Of a stretch of 64,000 nucleotides of DNA, positions 1 to 12,087 are shown piece after piece. The stretch's first letter is position 1. Each line of letters begins with the position of its first letter. The notes below the pieces were generated by a model. It did no database searches. It had not been told where the DNA came from and worked only from the letters and a program-made list of their open reading frames with translations. The position numbers and the translations under genes are program-made. The stretch comes from Undaria pinnatifida (Eukaryota > Sar > Phaeophyceae > Laminariales > Alariaceae), in the NCBI GenBank assembly GCA_012845835.1, contig JABAKD010000014.1, forward strand, positions 6,235,396 through 6,299,395, read 5' to 3'.

Positions 1-644
1 AGCCCCATCGTGCCAAGTATAGACTGCACTGGCACACGTTGTCGAATGATCCGCGATCGCGGGAAGGCATAACAAGCGCATGCCTCTGGCACATGCATGT
101 ACCTGCCTGTGGAAACCTCTGCACGCGGTAAGGGAGAGGAAATACTATGCCTATGGCTCAACATCATTTGGAAAGCCCTCGACAGCAGTATGCACGGAGC
201 CCCTGGCAATTTTAGGTACCGGTACGTACTAGTGGCGTATTCAGACCACTAGTCTACATACTTGGCACCTGGTACCAGGTACCTGTTGTTGTTGTTCTCA
301 CATTTACTCGCATAATCAAGTCCGTGGTCACAGGACAGGCTCCAGTCATTCTGAAGCTGAGGAATACCCCATGGAAAAAACACAAACAACCCAAGGTGGT
401 ACACGCATAGACTAACTATATCACAGCTGACGCAATTCATGCCTCCACCAGAAACATTTAAAAGTGAAATCGGGAGTCCGTCTACGATGTGCCAGGTCTA
501 TACCGGTGCATACGTCTCATTACTCGCGCCTGGAAGAACCGACTATACCGCTCGCCACCCCAAGAAAGACTACCAGGTATTATAGTCTATATTACACGTA
601 GTATCTATCACTACGCATACGCACGACAGACGCAAGTCAATTGG

Positions 645-792
645 AAAAAAGAAACAAAGAAAAACTAAGAAGAGAAAGGAAAGGAAAGAAAGGAGAAGAA
701 AGCGAAAAAAGAAAACGAACAAGGAAAGAAAAGAAAAGACAAGAAAAGCAAGAAAAGGCAAGACAAAAGAAGAGGAAGCAAGGAAAGGAAAT
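645..792. repeat. Polypurine (A/G) tract
   Basis: About 150 bases are almost exclusively A and G, as irregular GAAAAG and GGAAAG runs. On the opposite strand this is a polypyrimidine tract that produces a Phe/Ser/Leu-rich spurious frame. Such mirror-type tracts can form triplex DNA. No function is implied. Confidence 0.75.
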
Positions 793-998
793 GAGAAAAA
801 AAATGTCATACCAGCAGACCCTACGATGTAGGAACTGGCTAAAGACGGCATTGGGCTCATAGCGGCTATCAAGTGCATCATCAATGGCACTGGGGAGAGA
901 ACGCAACATGGCCAAGAAGTCAGGGCGGCCATTAGAAGGCCCACAACTGTCAAGACGATGATGGCCAAACCCATACTTCAGTCTTATGGGCATGCGTG

Positions 999-1072
999 CC
1001 CCCTCCCCCCCCCCCCCCCTTCCCCCCTTCCCCCCCCCCCTTCCCCCTCCCCCCGGCCTACCCCTCCCCCCC
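999..1072. repeat. Poly-C tract
   Basis: This is a nearly pure run of C with a few interrupting T, G and A bases. It yields proline-rich spurious frames on the + strand and glycine-rich ones on the - strand. Similar long C or G homopolymers recur in the window (30139-30172, 31291-31320, 55476-55496). Confidence 0.8.
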
Positions 1073-1798
1073 CAGGTACCTACACACCAGTAGTACTTCG
1101 TACACGATACTGCTTGCTGCTGTACGTCGTTCACTTTCGCTTCCGATCGCGAAAAGTAAATCATCAACAGCAGCAGTCTGCCAACCTGTACGGATGTAGC
1201 AGCCGGCTAGAAGGCTAAGCTCCACGAGGCGCGATATTCAATATCCATGTACACATCCGCCAAACACACACCAGAGGGGAAGGAACGGTATACATAACAA
1301 GGGCATTGGTCTCCACCTACCTGAAGCGTTTCTACCAGATACCACACAGCAGCACCTTCGACGGTTTCAACGCAGCTTCGGCGGTATCAACGGGGGGAGT
1401 CGATAAACCTTCAGATTCGTCGAAGTGAAGGGATCTCGCGGACCCATAGCCTGTTGGGATGCCTCGTTGATGGGGGGGGCTTGGCAGGTGGTAATATAGC
1501 ACAGGTTTTAGGGCTGGTATAAATAGTGGTCAAGCTATACCTAGCTGGCGCTTCGAAAAAGAGGAAGGAGCGGCATGACGCACGCCACACGATAGGGCGT
1601 TTTTCTTTTCTTTTTTCCCGAGACATTCCTCTCTTTACAGGGAGCTCGATTATTTTTTCGCCAAATTACCCAAGACTGATGCTGACTACTAGACTGAAAG
1701 TAAGTGCAACCAGGCGGTGAACAAACCCGATGCCCTGTTGTATACAAAAGTATTCGTTTGGCGGAAAAAAATGACGGTCGAGATCCCCGACGATTTTG

Positions 1799-2070
1799 GA
1801 TGCGTATTACAACGATAGAGGTGCACCACTTTCTCTCTGAGGTTCCTCAATTTGAGAGCTTAAGACATGACCTTCTTAACCCAAAAAATATTTTCATAGA
1901 GAAGCTAAAACTGCTGCACCAGATGACCAAATCCTATGGCCTAGGTAATACAATGAGAATCGTGAACAAAAATGACCTATTTCTCCGACGATTTTGGGTT
2001 AAGGGGCCCCGTCTTATTTCAGAAACCATTTCCGACGAAAAGTCCTACCTCTATTATCGTTGCACGCGTC
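1799..2070. mobile_element. MITE-like element (GCGTGCTACGATAGAGGT family)
   Basis: The left end reads close to GCGT-ATTACAACGATAGAGGTGC. The right end is its approximate inverse, ending ATTATCGTTGCACGCGTC. The interior carries the family hallmarks in order: GGAGCTTAAGAC-like, AAAACTGCTGCACC, a TGGCCTAGGT-like box, and CCGACGATTTTGGGTTAAG followed by CCCCGTC. It overlaps a 191-codon open frame that I do not consider coding. It is about 272 bp with no transposase, so presumably non-autonomous. Confidence 0.6.
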
Positions 2071-3649
2071 TTGTTTCGGTTAAAGAACGCCGTTATTTTC
2101 AGGAAAACAAAACAGCCGAAAAATGCCAATTAATCTGTCGTAGCACGGCGCCGTCTAAAACATGTTCAATACTTGGGTATGCATGCCTTGTGGGCCAGAA
2201 AGGCTTGAACGAGTGGTGTGATCCAATGCACTTTCGAAGTCCCAGCACTCTTCTACTCTGTGAAGCGCACATAGAGTAGATCGATGTGGATCAGACAAGA
2301 CACAGAGTGAGCAAGTAGGGTGCTGCACCAAATAGTCTCGAACTCTATTACATTCTAACTGCTATGCTAGAAGCCTATCTATGACGTCCTAGAGTATCCA
2401 CGTGGCGCGCGAGAAGCTTTTCGAGCTTCTGGAGTGTTACCAACAAACCGTCCTTACGCACGTGGAACCATTCACTCTGTAATGTTTGTTATACAAGAGA
2501 GCTTCGCCGGCGCTCATGATTCGGATAGCCGAAATCCCTGGGTCATTTCGTTGCCGCGTGTTGGGGTATCTGTTTACGCGCTCACTTGCAAGATCAACTA
2601 TATAGTCACACTTGTACATACCATCTGAGGTAACTGTGTCGTATGCCAGGGAGAGGGTTGCAGCAAGATGAAGACACATAGAACCACTTGCTGTGAAGTC
2701 GGGCACTCCCGAGGTCGCCCTCGGCATGTTCTCCCACCTCCTCAGCCATTTTATCACCGTCTCTTCATAGCTGCCTAACTACTCACCCGACGAATCGATC
2801 TGGGTATGGATATTTTGGTACTAGGCTAGGGACTTAAATGATCAAGACTGCGACAACCTTTGAGCTTGTGGAGACGTGAGTTCGAGCCTCGCAGAGTCTT
2901 ATAGCAATTTGCAAAGCAGTGTTGCTCATTTTTTGTTTTACATTTTTTGGGGTGTGCCTTTTTTCTTCTACGTCTTGGGCCGCATTTTGTTTTTTAAATT
3001 GTATTGTTTTGGGAAGTGGTCAAAAGGGGGGTAAAAACATGTTTCCCGGGGTTTTCGGTAAGTTGGGGGCAAAGGGATAAAACAAGACCACGGCACGTGC
3101 CCGCGCACGCCCCATACGGCCTAAGAGCTTCGATTCTAACGCGCACGCATGACACCCGCAGCCCATGCCGAGCGCGTGCACACCGTTTTTTGTTTTCGGG
3201 CAAAAGGCATTGGGGCTAACAGCCACGGCGAGAGAGGGGGCAACGTAATCCCCCCTTCTTCATACAGCGTGGGGGATATTCCCCGCAAAATCTACCAAAT
3301 GAGGTCTTTTGGGGGGAATGTGTTTTCCTCTGATTCCAGAGGCAGGAATCTCCTGTATGATTTTTTTTCTTTTTGTTTTGTTTTCTGCGCCTGTACATCT
3401 TAGTTCGTAGGCGGACCTGATTATTTTTTAGTCTGTGGATCTCTACCACCTCTCGCTGACCGCTTTCCCGGGCTGTTACTTCGCTGAGGCGTTCTCATTC
3501 CTAGCCTGCAACGGCCGGCTTCGCAGATCCGCCCGCTGATCACCGTAGCGCCTGCACGAGGCCTTCAGGCATCGAGACAATTCGGAACAAACGCCAAACA
3601 AGGAATTGGTACACGACTAAACTTTTATTCCGAATAGGTCCCAAGGGTC

Positions 3650-4400
3650 TTCCATGGGACATTCCATGGGCATCCCATGGGTCGTCCCATGGGTATCTCA
3701 TGGGTATCCCATGGATCATCTCATGGATCATCCCATGGGTATCTCATGGGTATCCCATGAGTATCCCATGCGTCATCCCATGGGCACCCCATGGGCATCC
3801 CAGGGGATATCGTGGGCATCCCATGGGCACCCAATGGGCTTCCTATGTTCATCCCATGGAACATCAAGTGAGCATCAAGTGGGCATCCCATGGGCAATCA
3901 ATGGGCATCGCATGGGAATATCATGGGCATCCCGTGTGATATCCCTTGGGCATCCCCATGGGCATCTCATGGGAGTCCCATGGGACACCCCGTGGGCCTC
4001 CCGTGTGGGCATGCCCGGGACATTTCACGAGCACCTCATCGTGGGCATCCTATTGGCATCCCGTGGGATGTCGTGGGCATCCGATGGGATGTCGTGGGCA
4101 GATGGGCACCCCATGGAATATCCCATGTAACATCCCATAGGTGACATCTCGTGGGCATTCCGTGGGTGTCACTACAGGATATCGTGGACATCCCGTGGGA
4201 CATCGCGGGCATCCCATGTACATCTTATGGACACCCCATGGGCACTCATAGGACATTCGATGGGCAACCCGTGGTCAACATCCCATGGGACACCGTGGGC
4301 ATCCCATCCCATGGAACATCCCTTGCGCATCCCATGCACATGCCGCGGGATATCGTGGGCGTCCCATAGGCATATCCCTCGGGAAGGGTATGAACACCCA
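3650..4400. repeat. CATGGGCATCC minisatellite
   Basis: Roughly 60 imperfect units of 10-12 bp are arrayed in tandem, with consensus CATGGG(C/T)ATCC and common variants such as CATGGGACATC and CGTGGGCATCC. The core CCATGG is palindromic, so all frames on both strands stay open over part of the array and read as Met/Gly/Ile/Pro/Trp/Ser/His repeats. Those frames are an artefact of composition. The array lies immediately left of the first TGGG tract and unit 1, where units 2 and 3 have a different left border. Confidence 0.85.
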
Positions 4401-4513
4401 ATGGTTCGGCAAAGCCAATAAGTGGAACTGCATGGAGGTACAACACTAGACTTGTACTCCGAACATCTCGCTATTGGCATCCCGTGGGACATCCCGTGGA
4501 TGGGTCCATTGGG

Positions 4514-4612
4514 TGGGGGGGGGGGGGGGATGGGTAGGTGTGGGTGGGTGGATAGGTGGGTGAGTGGGTTGGTCGGTGGGTGGATAGGTGGGTGGGTGGG
4601 ACAGCGGGTCAG
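4514..4612 (+). repeat. (TGGG)n tract at left border of unit 1
   Basis: A run of 13 G is followed by TGGG/TAGG repeats with occasional TGAG. The G-rich strand could form G-quadruplexes. Directly to its right is sequence shared with unit 2 (ACCATTTACTTTCTGGAC at about 4661 and 33106), so the tract marks the left end of the duplicated unit. Confidence 0.8.
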
Positions 4613-7600
4613 TGGTGTGGTTGTGTCAGTGCGTGGGTCGTTGATAAGACGGAAGAGGACACCATTTACTTTCTGGACGCAACTGGGGAAGCATATCAAC
4701 CAAACGTACTAGCAGGGAGAGTGTGGTTCTACGGTAGCCCCCCCAACTTTTCTTTAACGAAATCGCCGGTTTTGAAACCAGCTCCTGGCCGTATCTCCTG
4801 AAATACGGTCCCCCTTACCACCCGGACGTCATCGTTCAATAGTCCTCCGCAAACAAAATAATATATGCAGATACTCTTTTCATAGCATCCTTCCTCGTGT
4901 CGAGCAGCCATGAAACGTTCGTTAAAGAAAACCGCTGGTTTGGGGGGGGGCTATCGTAGAATCAGTCGAGAGAGGGAATGCAGTTTCGTTATTATGAAAT
5001 ATGTGGGGTACCGCTTATAGCACCTACCGCATATTTGTCGATGCGTGTGACATGTACACACTTGCGTATGCATGGAATCTGAAAAGGGGGATATAGCATC
5101 TACTGGCAGGTATAGGCAAATCAAATTCTAATGGCAGCGTATTCGTCCAGCCAACACACGGGATTATAAGAACTTTAGACTAGAGCATGGGTGATGTAGG
5201 GGTTAGTTTTTTTTCATATGTGTCTAGACGCAACAGAATGTGTTCTGCGCAACACTTCAAGCGAATTAAGTTAATAAGTGTACCCCAGCCGCCCGTTCGA
5301 GTGTGGTCCGGAGCCAATGCTGCTCAAACACAGGTGTCTCAAACGAGCAACGCAAGGTATACATGTTGACAAAACTCGACGACTTTGAACATAAAATTAG
5401 AATGACACCTCAGCTAGCTCTGCGTTATCGATAACTTCGTCCAAAAACTCATATTTTAGTAGTTCAAAACTGCATGTGTTATGCGTCGATGCCGCGTGCT
5501 TGGGGTTTTGACGACCTTACGACTTTGTGGCATCATCCACCGCTCGTGTCGTCTAAGCTTGGGATATTTAAATACTGAGAGAAAAAGTATACTGCACAGG
5601 TGTAGCAAGAATATTTTTAAGAAATGTAGTGAGCAACAACACAGCGTGCGTCAAGCCTTCCACCCAACTCTTGCGAGCCTCGGCGGGGTGAAGTCGTCGA
5701 AACTATCACGGCATTCATTCGCACACGCGCTGCAGCGTCCGCAGGAACTGATTCGCGTGCGTCACAAAATAAAAGACCGGGGAGCGGGACAACAGCACCC
5801 CTCACCATCTCTTAAAAATACGCCCGCGGGTTGTTGCGCGCTGCACCAACAACCATGAAATTTTGAATCAAACGAACAGTGGATCAAGGGATACACTCGA
5901 ATTGATAAAAATATATTGATTTGTGTGATGGACACGGATTCTAAGCTTGCCCCCACGCCTTCGTTTCTCCAAAGATGACTCGAACCATCCAGCGCATCAA
6001 GCCATGCCGCCCAAAACACCAAGCAGCTCACAAGAGGAAGACCTACAACCCTACAAGAATACACCCAAAGTTACAAATCGCCTTACATGTATGCATACAC
6101 AACAACTTTTGAGTCAAGGGCGTTCCACAACCTCCCACCCTTGGACAGCGATCGAGTCACACATTCCTCCCTATCGAGATCTACCCACAAGAAAAGACGA
6201 ACTCGACCTCACCTCCAACATGCTCAAAAGTTACAAAACGTTCGAAGCGTGTATTTCTACAGCGCGCTTTAGACGAGCCGCGCACCAGGACACCGAACTC
6301 GTGAGTCCAAAACTCGTGCCCTTTTCCTCGCGCACGTCATGTTTGCCTCGCCTTCGTCAACAGTCAACCGCGACAAGTACGAGGCAACAAGGGGGCTACA
6401 AACTCTTGTTTTGTGGTGGGTTTCGTTCAACTCTCCGTCCTTGTTGTTCGAACTCAAAAACGGCCCCATTTGCTACGTGTCCGGTTACATGCCACACACC
6501 AGTTAAGAAGTGGAGGGGATGCCACACAGCACAACCCCTGCCAAAACATCCAAAATGTCAAAACGTTTAACGTACGGCTCTTGGCTCAAGAGCCACAAGG
6601 ACACTTGAGCAAGTCCCCATTTTTCATCCACACACGCATAATTTCCTCTCGTTTTCGACAGCCGGCGGCAACAATACCACCGAACCGAAATCATCTACAG
6701 CGGCCACATCTACATGTGATATTCCACGGACACTACTGACGTTCCCCGCGCGAACAAGAAATCAATCTAGCGGACACATCTGCATGATAATTTCGCGAAA
6801 CACCAGCAGCCAAACATTACCATAATTCCGTATGTCCCCAATACATCCGCGGCGGTGTACTGCGAACACCCGAATATATCTATCGAAGACAGGAACGCGT
6901 GCTAGGTCATGCTCAGTGCTTGTCACCGTCGGCATCATGGTTGCAGCTGAGTGTACGATCACATTTTAACACACGACCAACGCTCTCCCCAACACTGCCG
7001 TTCGGGTGTCTCCAACCAGAGGTACTATAATCCCCCGAATCAACAGAAGGATGTTCATGTCAGAACTTTTCCAGTGGCTGAAAAAGGGCCTTGGTATTCA
7101 GTCTACCCTCCACCTGGGTGCCAGACTTCTGCACACGGTCCGCATCGCCATTGTTCCTCAAGCACGCACTAATCACCCCCCAGCAGCCACGTGATCACAA
7201 TTCCACGAACACGACACAACGGTCGGCCCTCTCGAAGAATCAACAGAGCCCCCACCCACCACACGCTTCACCCAAAAAAATACGGGGAAACAAGAGTTTG
7301 GATACAGCTGTTATATAATAATGGTACACGACGATATAGGCAAGCCATCTTGCCTTCTAAGGGTGACGGCTTGAGGAGCTATATACCTCATCGGGTAAAC
7401 TGGAGGCCGAACCCGATGACCCATGAGACCTAAGTATACCAAAGACGCGCTTGCTACGCTAGAAGTGGACCATTTTTATTCTGGCCCAGGGTTCTTGCTC
7501 TTTGGGAGCTCAAGACCTCTCCCAGAAACTGATTTGAAGGAAAATAAACTGCTACCTACCGCAGATGAAAAACCTCATAGCCTTGGTACCCGACGAGAAT

Positions 7601-8319
7601 CGCGCAAAACAGAATGGCCTCCATTTCCGACGATTTTGTGTCAGGGAGCCCCGTCATTCAGATACAGTTTCAGCCAAAAAAGAGGCATACCTTAATACCT
7701 CCGACGATTTTGGGTTAAGGTGCCCCGTCATTCAGAAACCGTTTCAGCCAAAAAAAGGTTTAACTTAATACCTCCGACGATTTTGGGTTAAGGAGCCCTG
7801 TCATGCAAAAACCGTTTGAGTCAAAAAAAGGTGTACCTTAATGCCTCTATCTTAGAACGCGTCAAAAAATCGTTTTTACTGAACACACTGATGTGACGAG
7901 TGAAATTCCGACGATTTTAGGCGGAGTAAGGAGCCCCGTCATTTTACATAAAGTATGTGTTTTATCCAAAATGTGCTACATCTAGACTTTACATCGTGGC
8001 GCGCGTCTTACACTGAAGATAGTGTTGAGGCAAGCGCCCTTTCTCAATTTAGAACTCTAGCTCTAAAAATAGAGACCAAACATCTCGATTATATTCGTCA
8101 GCGGGGCTCCGTGCTGTAAGATATCCCCGTCTCGGCGACGGACTGCGAGCACCGCGCAACTACAGAAGAAGAACACATGTCGTGGTTTAAAGTGCTACAT
8201 CGCCACTTTGCTCCGCAACCACTACTAGACCCATATCTTCAACGCTGTTTAATTAGTACGAGCATAAATCTCCCGAAACGAACCAAAAGAACACATACAT
8301 ACTATATGTGCAACAGTGT
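4613..8319. other. Intergenic 3-prime flank of gene A
   Basis: No convincing gene. Long frames at 5947-6570 and 5762-6064 are broken or altered in the unit 2 copy (about 34070-34400), arguing against coding. A MITE with internal tandem repeats lies at 7444-7863. Weak similarity to the flank of gene E (about 54640-55210) supports an ancient shared downstream region for the minus-strand genes. Confidence 0.6.
7444..7863. mobile_element. MITE-like element with internal tandem repeats
   Basis: The left end is GACGCGCTTGCTACGCTAG and the right end CTCTATCTTAGAACGCGTC, approximate inverted repeats of the family. Inside, a ~72-bp module (CCGACGATTTTGGGTTAAGG then CCCCGTCATTCAG, TTTCAGCCAAAAAA and ACCTTAATACC) is repeated three times between about 7617 and 7850. 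The same expanded element sits at 35541-35959 in unit 2, so insertion and expansion predate the unit duplication. Confidence 0.6.
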
Positions 8320-11300
8320 TCAGTGCTTGTCGTTGCCGCCATTGCCGTACTTCTTGCTTTCGTCGTCGTCGAGAAGGCCGCAACGCTGCAGGCACATACG
8401 CTGAGCCTTGGCGGGCGCCTCCGGCAGAGACGCGATGAGGTTCTTGAGGGTGGGGTCGTCGAAGTTCAGCGAAGCCTGCAACAACAAAGTCCACGATGAT
8501 AAGAGCCAAGCAGGCACCAAAAGAAAACAAGAGGAAAAGGTAAGAGGTATGGGTGGGGCGATGAGCAAACAGCGCGCGCAGGACCTCTCTTGGGCCACCA
8601 GAATAACTCAGCATTCGCCTATGGCAGGCACACAGCAGTATCCTCGTGCAATATGGCAATACACACCCCGGCTTCTAGCGATTGCAGGCCTTGCCAGAGA
8701 TGATGCACGGCACACCACAGCCGCTGAGCTAGCCAAACAAGCGCTGACTGCTCGCGGCGTCGAATGTATGTCTGAACAGCCTCGACGCGCATCCTTCCAA
8801 CAGGCCTAACGTCACCCCCCTTCTGTGCGAGCTTAGCTCCTTCAAAACTCTACCGACGTACTTGGAGGGGGGCGGTTCTGTTTGGTAGTACTGTATAGTA
8901 GTGGCGAGCAGGCAAGCCTCCAAACGGAAAGAGTAAATTTGATAGGCCCTCCCAGCTACGGGGTATCGCCTTAAGTCGGTTTGGGTTGGTAGAATCGCGA
9001 GTCGTGTCATACGACCATACACCCATATGCCTGCAACTTGCGCCGGAGAGGGTGTCTGCTTTGCAGGGTCAAAAGCCCCGGAAGTTAAAAAAACTCGCGC
9101 GGGAACAACGCATCCACAAGCACGGAATCCTCATATATAGTCATCTTCCTTGCGGATCTTTCTGATGTGTGCATGTTGCGCATTAGTCGGCCGGAGCGCG
9201 TGCTGCGAGAAGTTGACTCGCGCGGGGGTGGGCCAAGCCGGTTGGGATGGTTTTAATGCCATCAAACTTCTCTATACGGGCTTGTTTTAGCCTACCAAAC
9301 CGATTCCGGATTAAGAATAGCCTCTAATTTACTATAAGTTGCTACAGAGTGTGTTGCTGGATCTACAGTACAACGACGGTGAATGAAGTGCACTTAAAAC
9401 ATAAAGAGTCGACTTGTGTTGGCCGGCCATGTGAAACAAGAGCGTTTTAGCTTACCTGGATAGCCTCGCTGGGAAGCTGGAAGAAGTTCGTAGTAATAGT
9501 CACCACCCCGGGGTCCTCGGAGTTAAGCGCGGCCAGGAATGTCGCCGGCTCGCAGTCGAGGTTCTGCTGGTAGTGGATGAGGCCTTGGGGGAAGAAGGCC
9601 ACGTCGCCCTCGTAGAGGTCGTTGACGACGGCACCCTCGCCGCCGTTTTCCTCCACGAACGCTACCCGCAGTTGGTTGCCCTTGATCGTGTAAAGCATCT
9701 GCACGCGTGCAGCGACGAAGAAGAAGGGAAGGGCGGTCAACGTCAGATATATCTGCAACCAAAAAGGTTCGAACGGTGGGTCAAGATACTTGCCGTCGAA
9801 CACCGTCTCGGCGGAGTGGATGTTTTGCAAATCTATCGGAACGTGTGATATCTAATCTGGAACCCGTCCTAGCTCTTCTTTCATTGTGTTCTCGCCACAA
9901 GCTCTACATTAGTGCTGTAGCAATTTTTCTCCGGTCGGGTTTCAGCGACGTCCGCTCTTCGTTTGACCTCGATCTCTGAAACAGTTCCGCGGTCAGTATT
10001 CGTACACAGTACTATAGTGTGCCAGATACACTTAATAAGCTATACCCTCTGTTGGTACCAGAATACAGTGTAGCTGTGGTAAACAGTTTTAAAATGTATT
10101 GATTTCTAACCTCTGTGGCGCGGGGGTGCACGTGAGGCAGGTTGATCGCGCAGGGTCCGAGGTTAACCAAGGCCATGGAGATGCCCTGCCCCTCCAGAGC
10201 GGCAAGCTGGTTGAGGTTGACCCCGCGGAGCTGGAATCCGTCGACGAGGTTGGATGGTTCGGGTCCGCCAAGGCTGAACGCGAAGTCGTCCTCGTTGAAC
10301 AAAGTTATCGCTTGCTGCAAGCGGGGGGGGGGGGTATGGACGAAAACAGCAGCAGTGGTATCGATTTGTTACAGCGAGGAAGGGGCAAGAAGGTATCACG
10401 CTTATACTACTAGTAGAGTGGATCCCAACGACATAACAGCAACCGGATTGCGCCGAGAGGGGTATATTGTGTGTCACATTTAGGCCAGTGTAAGCATGTG
10501 TGTCGGATTATGCGTCAATGCTCCTACTCATTAGTACACTGTAGGTGCACTTGGGACGCAGTATGTGGTTGCTGCCACCGACGTGGGTGGGGTGGTGCCG
10601 TCGGCTTTGTTGCTATATCAAGTAGTTGCTGGCTCTCTGTTTCCCCATTCTCATGTTTGTCGTGCCGTCCTTTTGTTTCACTCATGTGTTGTCCCTCCTG
10701 AGTTTTTCCTCTTCACTCCCCGCTGCATCCCTGCTTCCCTCATTGTTTCCCAATGTATTTTGTTATTTGTTTACTCTTCTCTTGATTATTTTTTCCTTGG
10801 AAATAGACCTGGTGTTGTGGCTTCATACATTTGGTCCTGGTATTCATTGCGGTTGGCCTTGCATCCATGGCCAATAACCGCCTTTCTGTACGTAGGTGCA
10901 ATGTGTATCTTCGTCTGGTAGTTGTTGTGACTACAGCTAGCTTGTCTCTCTGGGAAGCATCAGCACCGGACACCTGTTGTGATGGATTTATAGTCTAGAT
11001 TGGTACTTAAAATACCATTTTAACGTGAACACACATCTATCTCTGGTACGTAGTTGTTTCTTTTTTTCTCATCCCATTTGTTATCTGGAGCCGCACTTTG
11101 TATTTCTCTTTCTCGCTCCCTAGACGTACCTCAGACCCAGGTGCGCTCGCTAAGCAGGCTCTTCTCCCCCCCACTCCCCTCTACCCTGCGTGCCTTCACG
11201 TGGATCTCGAGAAGACTCGGGAACCTTTTCTTCTCTCGTCGACTCGCATCGAAATGCACTTAAACCCACGCTGTTATTAATAGGCGCTCTCGGTAGTTGT

Positions 11301-12087
11301 TTCCTTTAAACCCAAAAGCCCGACCCACGTGAGGTTCGAACCCCGAAACAAACTCCAGCAACATTCGAGGGTACCCACTAGACCACCGGGACGACCGGTC
11401 CCACACCACAGGCGGATATAGCATCGAAGAAAACATCGTGTTGACGGGTCATTACAGTATAACAGACCGAATGGTCTAAAAAAAGGCAATGTGTTCACAG
11501 GTCAGTACGACATGGCAGCTGGGGTATTTTGTCCAAACTGCTGTAACACGGTTAACATACAACGAAGAACAAGCGAGTTGAGTCGTGAAGGAGTGGCCTT
11601 CATCTGGCTTCAAGTCGTCGGTAAAACGACGTAGCACACACATATACATGCAAACATAGACTATCTGTAGTGTGGCTCAAGACACAGACACCAGGGCAGC
11701 TACGTCGCTATGGTATGTGTGCCATGACACGTGCTACTGCTTGCTGTAGGACACGTACTAGGCATACGGTGTGTAGTGTCACAAGCACGGCCAATCCTAC
11801 AATACTACAGTATCCAGCAACGACGTCGTCACCATTTAGACTAGACTACAGACTATATCGTACCTGTGGCATGATGTACAGTACCTGGGAATACGTAAAC
11901 ACATACAGGCATGCCGCGTGTACTACGGTAAGTATCACAAGCAAGACATCGCCTGCACAACCGGCCAAGGCAGTGATCAATATCGTACCTGTGCCGTGAC
12001 GGGAGTGGTGGCCTGCGCATCAGCAGCAGAAGTGAAAGTCACGCCCGCAGCGACGAGGCCAACAGCAGCGCAGAAGGACGTCTTCAT
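8320..12087 (-). CDS. Germin-like cupin protein, gene A (4 exons, 233 aa)
   Basis: Exons on the minus strand: 12087-11989, 10314-10111, 9698-9456 and 8475-8320 (stop TGA). All three introns are GT-AG and phase 0 (1674, 412 and 980 bp). Residues 1-24 look like a signal peptide (MKTSF, hydrophobic core, ADA cleavage-type site at 22-24), predicting secretion or vacuolar delivery. Germin cupin motif 1 G-x5-H-x-H-x4-E-x6-G is complete (H94, H96, E101) and straddles the exon 2/3 junction. Motif 2 G-x5-P-x-G-x2-H-x3-N is complete (H143). These four residues bind Mn in germins, whose known activities include oxalate oxidase and superoxide dismutase; which one applies here is unknown. The C-terminal exon adds an amphipathic stretch, C210-x3-C214 and a Lys/Asn/Gly tail. 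The gene pairs divergently with gene B and is nearly identical to gene C. Confidence 0.9.
10321..10334 (-). promoter_or_regulatory. Poly-C polypyrimidine tract before exon 2 of gene A
   Basis: On the gene strand a run of about 13 C residues lies just upstream of the acceptor TTGCAG of intron 1. Homologous C runs occur before exon 2 in gene C (38407-38420), gene B (about 24888-24901), gene D (about 42465-42476) and gene F (61667-61680), so this C-rich form of the polypyrimidine tract is a shared feature of the family. Confidence 0.5.
11276..11405 (-). repeat. tRNA-derived SINE-like sequence in intron 1 of gene A
   Basis: On the minus strand an A-box-like TGGTCTAGTGG is followed about 40 bases later by a B-box GGTTCGAACCTC, the internal RNA polymerase III promoter arrangement of tRNA-derived SINEs. 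The T-stem is only partly paired and no anticodon arm is convincing, so this is not a functional tRNA gene. The orthologous copy lies at 39416-39540 in gene C intron 1, so insertion predates duplication. No A-rich tail or target duplication was recognised. Confidence 0.4.

Larger units (their letters stand above)
1..3640. other. Left flank, no convincing gene
   Basis: Open frames here are short, low-complexity or run through repeats, and none resembles a known domain. The stretch holds a polypurine tract, a poly-C tract and one MITE-like element, listed separately. Around 2850-2900 there is a tRNA B-box-like GAGTTCGAGCC, but no cloverleaf could be built. Between 2300 and 3640 I see nothing else. 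It is not obviously homologous to the germin-bearing units that follow, so it probably lies outside the tandem array or is a degraded edge of it. Confidence 0.6.

Noticed and set aside
641-862. Lys/Arg/Glu-rich 73-codon frame
   Set aside because: It is a polypurine tract with no start context or homology.
1704-2279. 191-codon frame
   Set aside because: Much of it lies in a MITE-like element whose other copies are not open in this frame.
2845-2905. Possible tRNA gene with GAGTTCGAGCC B-box
   Set aside because: No paired acceptor or anticodon arms could be drawn; left as an isolated B-box-like match.
3654-4130. Long Met/Gly/Ser/His/Pro/Trp frames
   Set aside because: They are produced by the palindromic CATGGG minisatellite, with several frames open simultaneously.
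5947-6570. 207-codon frame in the flank of gene A
   Set aside because: The unit 2 copy is broken by indels after about 99 codons, and composition is low-complexity Thr/Ser/Gln.
10565-10921. 118-codon frame inside intron 1 of gene A, also present at 38651-39007
   Set aside because: It is open in both units, but the few differences are mostly amino-acid changing, as expected for recently duplicated non-coding DNA. It lies antisense in an intron and has no known motif.
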